NCBI GenBank assembly: GCA_038562555.1
Contig: JBCFBK010000019.1
Location: forward strand, 27,164-91,163
Length of the DNA: 64,000 bases
Direction of reading: 5' to 3'
DNA from: JBCFBK01 sp038562555
GTDB taxonomy: Bacteria; Bacteroidota; Bacteroidia; Bacteroidales; Prolixibacteraceae
This document shows, piece by piece, positions 18,383-24,803 of the stretch. Position 1 is the first letter of the stretch. The number at the start of each line of letters is the position of its first letter. Under the pieces are notes generated by a model. It was given only the letters and a program-made list of their open reading frames with translations, ran no database searches and was not told the origin of the DNA. The position numbers were made by a program, and so were the translations under genes.

Positions 18383-19690
18383 TTAAAGTGAGGGTATTGA
18401 CCAGGGTTGGCGCATGGGGCGATCCAGCAGGCGGGCAGCTCTTTCATTTCCAACGATTTCTTCCTTTTCGGGATCCCACTGAATCTTCTGTCCGGTGGTC
18501 ATGGCGATTTCACCCAGCAGTCCCACCGAGATGGAACGATGGGCAACATCAACCGGAGTAATCGTTTCCTTGCCACTTTTTATACATTCCAGAAAATTCT
18601 GAAAATGATCGTCACTCTTGTACAACAGCGTATCGCCTTCTCCCATTTTCTCTTCCAGGATCTTTGGGTCGGAAGCGAACAATTTGCCCCGGCTGACATG
18701 TATCCAGCCCTGATCGCCATACCATACGGCGCCCATTCCATGCTTTAGGCGCGAGGAATTGGCAACACGTATTTTGATGCCGTTCGCATAACGACACATA
18801 AAATCATATTTAACAGGAACATCAAAAATCCCTTCTTCCGGATATACGCCGATACCTTCAACCTCAACCGGACCGGTCCGATCCAGCCCCAGTCCCCAAT
18901 GGGCGATATCGATATGATGGCCTGCCCAGTCTGTTAACTGACCTCCCGAATAATCCAGTATCCAGCGCCAATCCCAGTGACACACTCCCCGGAACGGTAC
19001 TTTGGGAGCAGGTCCCAGCCAGAGTTCCCAGTTAAGTCCTTCGGGGACCTCCATGGCAGGAGGGGTTCCGATATTCTTGCCGCCATCAGGCAGGCCTACT
19101 TCAACATACTGCACTTTGCCAATGCGACCATTAAAAACCAACTCAGCTGCATGATGGAAATTTTCAACCGAACGCTGCCAGCTTCCCGTTTGCCAGATAA
19201 TCCCGTTTTTCTGAACAGCCTTAACGATCGCCTGTCCTTCCCGGATGCTGCGCGCAAGCGGTTTTTCCCCCCAGACATTTATTTTCTTTTCAGCAGCAGC
19301 AATATACGTCAGGCTGTGCCAGTGATCGGGAATGGAGATGCAAACTGCATCCGGCTTTTCTTTTTCAAGAAACTCCCGGTAGTCTTCATAAATACGGCAG
19401 TCATTACTTCCGTAATACCCGTTTACGATCGCCTTGGCTTTGGCCAGATTGTTGGCATCAACGTCACATAATGAAACGTACTGAACCTCCTTAAACCTCA
19501 GAAAATTTTTCATGTTGCCTGTTCCCTGAGAACCCGTACCAATCGATCCCATAACAATGCGGTCGCTGGGAGGGACTGCACCATTCATCCCCAGTGCCGA
19601 AGAAGGAATGACTGTCGGGAGAATCACTGCCCCCAGTGCAGCTTGCGCAGAAGTGCGGAGAAATTGCCGCCGGTTAGATGTTGTCGACAT
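18383..19690 (-). CDS. Tat-exported Gfo/Idh/MocA family oxidoreductase
   Basis: This 435-residue protein begins with a twin-arginine signal, NRRQFLRTSAQAALG. An N-terminal Rossmann fold follows (MGSIGTGSQGTGN, with SLCDVDANN as the nucleotide-binding acid), then the EKPLARS catalytic-Lys block and a C-terminal Gfo/Idh substrate domain with an NGIKIRVANSS strand. NAD(P)-dependent sugar dehydrogenases of this family oxidise the C3 hydroxyl or similar positions. Tat export implies that the enzyme folds with its cofactor before crossing the membrane. It forms an operon with the ThuA gene. Confidence 0.92.
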   Translation of the reverse strand: MSTTSNRRQFLRTSAQAALGAVILPTVIPSSALGMNGAVPPSDRIVMGSIGTGSQGTGNMKNFLRFKEVQYVSLCDVDANNLAKAKAIVNGYYGSNDCRIYEDYREFLEKEKPDAVCISIPDHWHSLTYIAAAEKKINVWGEKPLARSIREGQAIVKAVQKNGIIWQTGSWQRSVENFHHAAELVFNGRIGKVQYVEVGLPDGGKNIGTPPAMEVPEGLNWELWLGPAPKVPFRGVCHWDWRWILDYSGGQLTDWAGHHIDIAHWGLGLDRTGPVEVEGIGVYPEEGIFDVPVKYDFMCRYANGIKIRVANSSRLKHGMGAVWYGDQGWIHVSRGKLFASDPKILEEKMGEGDTLLYKSDDHFQNFLECIKSGKETITPVDVAHRSISVGLLGEIAMTTGQKIQWDPEKEEIVGNERAARLLDRPMRQPWSIPSL

Positions 19691-19774
19691 GTTCTTTATT
19701 GATTTAGTGTTAGTTCAGGCTAAGATAAATAAAATGTTCTGAATTCGTGCGTCTGCCGGAAATTTTACGAAAAG

Positions 19775-19807
19775 TAAAAAACAAAGGCAGGAAAATGTTT
19801 CCTGCCT
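19775..19807 (-). terminator. Terminator after hsp20
   Basis: On the minus strand AGGCAGGAAA and its complement form a perfect stem with a 3-base loop, followed by TTTGTTTTTT. It lies 10 bases past the Hsp20 stop. Confidence 0.85.
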
Positions 19808-19817
19808 GAACTGTTCC

Positions 19818-20267
19818 TTAATGAATCGATATCACTCTTGGTGGTTTTGGTTTGGCTTCTTCACGTTTAGGGAGTACCACGTGCAGAATACCGTCTTCAT
19901 ATTTAGCCGATATGCCCTCAGCGCTGACAATATTTTCCGGAATGCTAAAGCTCCTTTGAAAAGATTGATAGCTAAACTCCTTCCGGGTTACCTTCTCCCC
20001 ATTCTTTTCCTCATTTTCCGACCTTTTTTCCGATGAAATGGTCAATTGTCCGTTGTCAAAATTCACTTTAAAATCATCCTTTTTCAATCCCGGAGCAGCT
20101 ACATCAATGCAAAATTCATTGTCATTCTCGCTGATGTTAACCGCAGGCAGGCTTGAATTTTCGCCTGCAAAGTTTGATCTGTTCCAGTCCATCAGGCCAC
20201 CTTCAAAAAACCGGTCTATTAATGAAGGAAAAGACGGACCCCAATTGTTTAATCTTGCCAGTGTCAT
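19818..20267 (-). CDS. Hsp20/alpha-crystallin small heat-shock protein
   Basis: This 149-residue protein has an N-terminal arm, the alpha-crystallin domain (VNISENDNEFCIDVAAPGLKK to the YEDGILHVVLPKRE strand) and a C-terminal VISI motif of the I-x-I type used for oligomer assembly. It is an ATP-independent holdase chaperone. The start is the ATG at 20267, because an unusually good GGAGG ribosome-binding site (20276-20280) lies 8 bases ahead of it. The open frame continues five codons upstream through that site. Strong Shine-Dalgarno sequences are uncommon in this phylum, which suggests high expression. Confidence 0.95.
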   Translation of the reverse strand: MTLARLNNWGPSFPSLIDRFFEGGLMDWNRSNFAGENSSLPAVNISENDNEFCIDVAAPGLKKDDFKVNFDNGQLTISSEKRSENEEKNGEKVTRKEFSYQSFQRSFSIPENIVSAEGISAKYEDGILHVVLPKREEAKPKPPRVISIH

Positions 20268-20481
20268 AATGAAATCCTCCATTTTTTAGTTATACATTGT
20301 TTTAAAATGTCGTAAAAAAACATCAAAGCTTGTGCCAAAAGCGATTCAAAACGACGCCCAAAAATCACATAAAACGTTATACAACAGCAATATACAAATA
20401 AACCAACAACTTGTTCCCGGAAAATATTCAGGCATTCATGAAGTGTCATTTTTTCTGGGAAAGACGCTGACAAAATGACAC

Positions 20482-20527
20482 AAAAAGAAATCCAGTGCTG
20501 ACTTATCAAATAATAAGCCGGCACCGG
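20482..20527 (-). terminator. Terminator after the 37-residue Lys-rich gene
   Basis: On the minus strand an imperfect stem (CCGGTGC with GCACTGG, extended by CTTAT with ATAAG) is followed by TTTCTTTTT. It lies just past the stop of the small gene at 20554-20667. Confidence 0.6.
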
Positions 20528-20553
20528 ATTCAGAAAAGGAATTGATCAGGCTT

Positions 20554-20667
20554 CTAATCTCTCCTGTCGTTACGTTTGGCAGCTTTTGCCGCTCTTTTTT
20601 CCTTAAGCGTTTTTTCAGGTTCCTTTTTCACATTCTTCTTGGGTTTTCCTTCTTTTTCTTTTACCAT
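20554..20667 (-). CDS. Small Lys/Arg-rich protein (37 aa), copy 1
   Basis: An ATG at 20667 opens 37 codons ending in TAG. The product is highly basic and alanine-rich towards the C-terminus, beginning MVKEKEGKPKKN and containing TLKEKRAAKAAKRND. It is too short for usual gene callers. Support comes from a terminator hairpin directly downstream and from a second gene of exactly the same length and similar composition at 24270-24383. Function is unknown; a nucleic-acid- or ribosome-associated role would fit the charge, but nothing shows it. Confidence 0.6.
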   Translation of the reverse strand: MVKEKEGKPKKNVKKEPEKTLKEKRAAKAAKRNDRRD

Positions 20668-20967
20668 GGCTTCACTATTTTACAGTTATAAACTCTGATT
20701 TTTCTTTCAGCTAAAGTTACTTATTCATTTTTAGTTTATAAAATAAAAACCTGCGAATTGTTTTTCGCAGGACAAAAAATCCTGCAGGAAATTCGAAGCA
20801 GAACCATCAGCTTCAAGGCTGCTGATTTAGGGAACGAATAGCCGCGATTAAAAAAGAAGCAGGTTTACTGTTTTTTGTATTGAAAAATAATTTCAGAATG
20901 AGTATGTTTAACACTTGTTACCGATAAACGTGTACATGCAAAATAATACTATCAAAATCTTAAAAAA
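20668..20967. other. Intergenic region with stacked hairpins
   Basis: These 300 bases contain no ORF of note. On the minus strand they hold ATCAGC...GCTGAT near 20810, CAGGA...TCCTG near 20775, and a terminator-like stem at 20741-20771. The promoter of the TIM-barrel gene at 20968 must also lie here. Confidence 0.4.
20741..20771 (-). terminator. Orphan terminator hairpin on the minus strand
   Basis: CCTGCGAA and TTCGCAGG form an 8-base stem followed, on the minus strand, by TTTTTATTTT. No annotated gene ends here on that strand, so it may end a small RNA transcribed from the 20.8-20.95 kb region. Confidence 0.45.
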
Positions 20968-21873
20968 ATGAAGAACAGGCGCGAGTTTTTAAAAATTTCG
21001 GCGGCGGGATCGGCAGGCATGATTATGCTCGGTTCTCATGCTTGTAAGTCGGTTGTTGCCGTCGATAAGAAAAATTACGGAGTTGGTATTCAGTTATACA
21101 CCCTTCGGGATGCTATGGCAGCCGATGTTCCGGGAACCTTAAAAAAAGTATCCGACATCGGGTATAAGAACCTGGAACTGGCCGGTTATTCAAACGGTAA
21201 GTTTTATGGCATCTCTCCCACCGATTTTAAAAAAATGGTCAACGACCTAGGTATGGATATTCTAAGCAGCCATACTCAGGTGGAAGCGGCAGGCATTACC
21301 ATGGATACTGCCAAAATTATGGCTGATGCTCATGCAGCGCTTGGCGTTAAATATTGTGTTCAGCCCTGGGTGGAAGAAGTTGACCGCAATATCGAATCGT
21401 ATAAAAGGATGATTGGTGATTGGAATGAAGTTGGCCGGGTTATGAAAGAAACCGGAATCCAGTTTGGATACCACAATCACAACTTTGAGTTTGCTCCGAT
21501 CGATGGGGTCGTTCCTTATTATGATATTTTCATGCCGGAGATGGATGCCGATCTGATCACGATGGAACTCGACCTGTTCTGGGCATCAAAAGCAGGACAG
21601 GACCCGGTGGAAATGTTTAAAAAGTATCCCGGCAGGTTCCAGCTTCTCCATTTCAAAGACATGAAGACTAACGAAGCCCCCTTCTATGAGGTGATCAAAG
21701 ACGATGTTTGCGCAGTAGGCGAAGGCGTCATTGACTTCAAAAAAATACTGGCAGCCAAGGAAACAGCCGGGACAAAATACATCTTTGTTGAAGATGACAA
21801 TCAGGGTAACGGCAAACCCTTCGAGGGCATTGAGACGAGCCTGACAAACATTACGACAAAAATTATGGAATAA
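20968..21873 (+). CDS. Tat-exported sugar isomerase/lyase-like TIM-barrel protein
   Basis: This 301-residue protein starts with a twin-arginine signal (NRREFLKISAAGSAG) followed by a Cys that could be lipidated (SHACKS). The rest is an AP-endonuclease-2/xylose-isomerase-like TIM barrel: VGIQLYTLRD, LELAGYSNG, the metal-ligand strand GYHNHNFEF, TMELDLFWASKAG, LLHFKDMK and FVEDDNQ. Several exported members of this family act on 3-keto sugars, as lyases or epimerases, in Bacteroidota glycoside pathways; which reaction applies here is not known. It is monocistronic, with a terminator directly downstream. Confidence 0.88.
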   Translation: MKNRREFLKISAAGSAGMIMLGSHACKSVVAVDKKNYGVGIQLYTLRDAMAADVPGTLKKVSDIGYKNLELAGYSNGKFYGISPTDFKKMVNDLGMDILSSHTQVEAAGITMDTAKIMADAHAALGVKYCVQPWVEEVDRNIESYKRMIGDWNEVGRVMKETGIQFGYHNHNFEFAPIDGVVPYYDIFMPEMDADLITMELDLFWASKAGQDPVEMFKKYPGRFQLLHFKDMKTNEAPFYEVIKDDVCAVGEGVIDFKKILAAKETAGTKYIFVEDDNQGNGKPFEGIETSLTNITTKIME

Positions 21874-21875
21874 AT

Positions 21876-21904
21876 AAAAGAGGCCCCGAAAAGGCCTCTT
21901 TTGT
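21876..21904. terminator. Bidirectional terminator
   Basis: AAAAGAGGCC and GGCCTCTTTT enclose a 7-base loop immediately after the TIM-barrel stop. It also serves the convergent lipoprotein gene. Confidence 0.88.
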
Positions 21905-21930
21905 TTTACCAACACCCCTGGTTTTGATTA

Positions 21931-22764
21931 TCAGTTGTTCCCGGTCAGGAATGCCTTCAACCCTTGCAAGTCGTCGGTCCCAATTAAACCGATTTGCTGT
22001 TTTTTTAATTCGGTCCAGACAGCCGTTCTTGCTCTTCCGCCACGATCGGGCGTTGCCCAAAACCTGATGATATAACCTTTTTGTCTGGCTTTTTGCAACA
22101 GCGACGCCAATTGTTGCTGTTCATTCTCCGGCATTTCTCCTTCTCCCTGCCAGGAAAAGAAATTATTCCAGTTATCGCTGATCACAGGCATTAAGGAAAC
22201 GTCCGGGCCTGAATCAAGCTCATTCAGGCGCCCGTCATAGAAAGCATACCGGAGGGACTGCTCCCGCATAAGCTTCAGTGGCCTGTTGCCTGAGACGATG
22301 ATCCTGACCGCTCCGTTTACGACTGCTCCGTCACGACAATGAGTAAGCATATCCCGGTATTCTTCCAGAATCCTGTGAAGAAGTTCATAAGTACTGCTCG
22401 CTTCACTCTTGACATCCACAAAAAGGAACAGCTCCGTTCCTTCACCGTAAACAGAACCTCCATTCCCGGCTATTCTCCGGCGGAGCGGCTCCAGATAAAG
22501 GCGGCGCAGGGTCCTTCCTGGTCTTATATCGACGGAATCGTGCGCTACAAACATTGAATCGTCCGCTAAAAACACATCCGCTTCAATACTCTTGAACCGA
22601 TATTCCAAAGCATCCGACAAAGGATTTTCATGTTCATAATCATTGTGGGCATGTGCCGGCAAAACAACCGTCTCACGTTTAGAACAAGATATTGAAAACA
22701 CCAATGAAACAATGAACACAACATTGAAGGCTGTTGTCAGCAAAAACCGGGACATTCTATTCAT
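21931..22764 (-). CDS. PI-PLC-like phosphodiesterase family lipoprotein (AIM6-like)
   Basis: This 277-residue protein has an N-terminal membrane segment ending in SISCSKRE, a probable lipoprotein signal. It then shows HAHNDYEHENPL, IEADVFL, VAHD and LFVDVKSE, the spacing of the glycerophosphodiester-phosphodiesterase/PI-PLC TIM barrel. The HAHNDY start is typical of the AIM6-like subgroup, which has no settled substrate. The late block IIRFWATPD and LIGTDDLQGL matches the final barrel strands. It may cleave phosphodiesters outside the cytoplasm, but it is not adjacent to the phosphoesterase locus. Confidence 0.8.
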   Translation of the reverse strand: MNRMSRFLLTTAFNVVFIVSLVFSISCSKRETVVLPAHAHNDYEHENPLSDALEYRFKSIEADVFLADDSMFVAHDSVDIRPGRTLRRLYLEPLRRRIAGNGGSVYGEGTELFLFVDVKSEASSTYELLHRILEEYRDMLTHCRDGAVVNGAVRIIVSGNRPLKLMREQSLRYAFYDGRLNELDSGPDVSLMPVISDNWNNFFSWQGEGEMPENEQQQLASLLQKARQKGYIIRFWATPDRGGRARTAVWTELKKQQIGLIGTDDLQGLKAFLTGNN

Positions 22765-22849
22765 AAATTAACGGTCTTAGATTACAGTACCCTTTATCGG
22801 CAACTTGCCTGGGATATAAATTTACACCATTTATTCCTTTCTGAAGAAT

Positions 22850-23548
22850 TTATTGATAATATCGCTTGAGCGAATCCATCAGGTTAGCCAATTCGGCAAA
22901 GGGCTTTTCATTATGATTTTTATAAACCTGATTGTGTATCGCCTCCAGTTCTTCCAATGCCGGCAAAGCTTTCTTCCATTTGTTTTCACTGGTCGCGGCA
23001 AAAAACATGGTATTTTCGTCGCTAAAGCGTTTTAGCGACAAAGCCAGTACCTCTTTACCCTTATCCGTCAGTTCCAATAGTCTGACCCGTTTGTCTGCTT
23101 CATCCGGCACTTCATAGAGCAATCCGTTATTCTTTAAACGACGGATCGTATCCATTCCGGTTGTGTACTCCAGGTGATAGCTGCTAATTAAGTCGGTTTT
23201 ACGGGCCCGCTCCATCCGGTCAACGGTTCGCAGAAATAAAAACTCCAGCCGGGTATTTACGGCCGACTCTTTTAAAGCTTTACGCGTATAAAATTCATGA
23301 TAACGCGCAATCCTTGCAACAACCTCCAGAAAGCGCGCCTTACCCTTCAAATCATCCAAAAACTGATTGGAAGCGGTTTTATCTTTCTGCCGATCGCGCA
23401 GATCAATTTGCTGGTTCAGCTTTGGTTCTTCTTCTAAACGGTTAATTGTCCACTGGGCAAATCCCAGGAGGTCTGGATGCTTCTCCTCCTGTTCATATTC
23501 CTCGTATAAATCAATTAACAATCTCAGAAAGTCATACTTACTACTCAT
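22850..23548 (-). CDS. MarR-type winged-helix transcriptional regulator
   Basis: This 232-residue protein has an acidic N-terminal helical extension of about 95 residues and then a winged-helix core: LEFLFLRTVDRM, KTDLISSYHLEYTTGMDTIRRLKNNGLL in two helices, and the wing DKRVRLLELTDKGKEV. The pattern is MarR-like, though longer than the usual 140-150 residues. A cluster of inverted ACATCG half-sites lies 45 bases upstream of its start, between it and the divergent rnk-like gene, and probably is its own operator. Confidence 0.82.
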   Translation of the reverse strand: MSSKYDFLRLLIDLYEEYEQEEKHPDLLGFAQWTINRLEEEPKLNQQIDLRDRQKDKTASNQFLDDLKGKARFLEVVARIARYHEFYTRKALKESAVNTRLEFLFLRTVDRMERARKTDLISSYHLEYTTGMDTIRRLKNNGLLYEVPDEADKRVRLLELTDKGKEVLALSLKRFSDENTMFFAATSENKWKKALPALEELEAIHNQVYKNHNEKPFAELANLMDSLKRYYQ

Positions 23549-23592
23549 TCTATCCGCTTTTCTTGTAAAACTATAAAAGATTTGTTACTTTT

Positions 23593-23619
23593 ACATCGGA
23601 TACGATGTTTTTACATCGT
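23593..23619. promoter_or_regulatory. Candidate MarR operator with three alternating half-sites
   Basis: ACATCG (23593-23598), ACGATGT (23602-23608) and ACATCGT (23613-23619) form two overlapping inverted repeats. The right-hand one is a perfect 7-base repeat with a 4-base spacer. The site lies in the divergent gap between the MarR-type gene and the rnk-like gene. On the minus strand TAGTTTTA, one base from TAnnTTTG, follows it and could be the MarR gene's -7 box. Confidence 0.6.
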
Positions 23620-23646
23620 TCCCGTTTTTTTAATGTTTAAATAGTC

Positions 23647-23730
23647 ATGTCTAAGCAAGCACTAGTCATACTCAAAACTCTTTTAAAGATACTGCCTGTA
23701 GCTGCGGGTAGTTTCGCTGATTTTATTTGA
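23647..23730 (+). CDS. Possible 27-residue hydrophobic peptide
   Basis: ATG at 23647 opens 27 codons ending in TGA; the product begins MSKQALVILKTLLKILPV. It would be a short hydrophobic/amphipathic helix. It lies between the presumed MarR operator and the rnk-like gene on the same strand as the latter, so it could be a leader peptide. There is no visible ribosome-binding site and no homologue in the window, so this is a weak call. Confidence 0.25.
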   Translation: MSKQALVILKTLLKILPVAAGSFADFI

Positions 23731-23799
23731 CCCGCTCCGGTTAAAAGCAGCTTCGATACACCCTTTCATTTATTCTTTTTAAAATTTAATCACACGTTT

Positions 23800-24213
23800 A
23801 TGGATAATCAAATAGTAATTACGGAATTGGACTATGTACGTTTAAGTCAACTGATCCTTTTGACCAAAAACAACAAAACCATTGAACTTCGCAATCTTGA
23901 TTTTTTGAGACAGGAAATCGCCCGTGCGAAGCGAGTTGACTCAAAAAAAATGAGTGCAGATTATGTCACAATGAATTCAGAAATCGAGATACTTGATCTC
24001 GATAGCAATAAGACCATGACCCTGAAACTGGTTTATCCTCAGGAAGCTGATTTTCGCAGCGGGCGCATTTCCATCTTGTCGCCTTTGGGAAGCGCACTTT
24101 TGGGGTACAAAGTATCGCGCACCATTTCGTTTGAAGTCCCTAAAGGAACCAAACAGATAAAGATAACCAGGATCATATACCAACCTGAGGCAAATGGTGA
24201 GTATACCACCTAG
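23800..24213 (+). CDS. rnk: Rnk/GreA-GreB C-terminal domain protein
   Basis: This 137-residue protein has a short N-terminal helical part and a C-terminal FKBP-like domain shared by Rnk and the Gre factors: MNSEIEILDLDSNKTMTLKLVYP, then ISILSPLGSALLGYKV and FEVPKGTKQIKITRIIY. Rnk-type proteins bind RNA polymerase and compete with Gre factors, but lack the long coiled coil needed for transcript cleavage, as here. In this phylum they are often annotated as nucleoside diphosphate kinase regulators. A 37-codon gene follows and probably shares the transcript. Confidence 0.85.
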   Translation: MDNQIVITELDYVRLSQLILLTKNNKTIELRNLDFLRQEIARAKRVDSKKMSADYVTMNSEIEILDLDSNKTMTLKLVYPQEADFRSGRISILSPLGSALLGYKVSRTISFEVPKGTKQIKITRIIYQPEANGEYTT

Positions 24214-24269
24214 ATACGCTGCATTTTTCACGAACACCTTATTTATTAACCATTTAAAGTTTATACCTC

Positions 24270-24383
24270 ATGGCAAAAAAAACGAATGAGCCGAAAGTCC
24301 CTCTGAAAAGCATCAAGGAGAAAAGGCACGAGAAAAAGCTTAAGAAGGCAGAAGAGAAAGTAACTCAACGTAAAAAGAAATAA
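24270..24383 (+). CDS. Small Lys-rich protein (37 aa), copy 2
   Basis: ATG at 24270 opens exactly 37 codons ending in TAA. The product begins MAKKTNEPKVPLKSIKEKR and continues with HEKKLKKAEEK; about 40 percent of residues are Lys or Arg. It has the same length as the small gene at 20554-20667 and shares a [LI]KEKR core followed by a basic helix. It lies 56 bases after the rnk-like gene and just ahead of a strong terminator, so it looks like the last gene of that transcript. Function is unknown. Confidence 0.65.
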   Translation: MAKKTNEPKVPLKSIKEKRHEKKLKKAEEKVTQRKKK

Positions 24384-24421
24384 TAAATACCTGCCTTCCG
24401 TTAGTGCTTTGAGGGCAACCT

Positions 24422-24464
24422 AAAAAAAGCGCTCAAAATCAATGATTTCGAGCGCTTTTTTTTT
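24422..24464. terminator. Bidirectional terminator
   Basis: GCGCTC and GAGCGC enclose a second pairing AAATC/GATTT, with A7 and T9 runs outside. It ends the rnk/37-aa transcript and also lies 4 bases past the tRNA-Asn 3' end. Confidence 0.9.
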
Positions 24465-24467
24465 CAG

Positions 24468-24541
24468 CTCCCCAGGTAGGACTTGAACCTACGACCTACG
24501 GATTAACAGTCCGCCGCTCTAACCAACTGAGCTACTAGGGA
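24468..24541 (-). tRNA. tRNA-Asn (GTT)
   Basis: The 74-base cloverleaf is read on the minus strand. The acceptor stem TCCCTAG pairs with CTGGGGA with one T-G wobble, and the D-arm region is GCTCAGTTGGTTAGAGC. The anticodon loop CTGTTAA with anticodon GTT is closed by GCGGA and TCCGT, and the T-arm is GTAGG-TTCAAGT-CCTAC. The discriminator base is G, as expected for Asn. CCA is not encoded. Confidence 0.95.
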
Positions 24542-24803
24542 ATTCTATTTTCTTGTTACTCGCCTTGTGTTTCAAAAGCGTTGCAAAAATAACAGCTTTT
24601 CCGAAAACAAAAAACTTTTTGCAAAAAAAACTTTTTTGTCTTCAACCGTTCAAATCAGGCCGGCACTAACTTTACCTGGCGTAGTTCCAAATGTGCGTAT
24701 CCCTAAGAAAAGAGGAGTCCCATCCGGAAGAACATCGGCTTCATTCTTTTTTTAATCACAATTTAATAACTAATTTCGCCCTAAATTTTTTGAAACGCAG
24801 ATT

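Noticed and set aside
20283..20481. Possible gene in the AT-rich gap upstream of hsp20
   Set aside because: No frame with a plausible start, ribosome-binding site or composition was found; the gap is best read as the hsp20 promoter region.
20264..20524. 86-codon open frame upstream of hsp20
   Set aside because: It overlaps the hsp20 start and its ribosome-binding site on the same strand, runs through the terminator of the small Lys-rich gene, and has no signal or domain.
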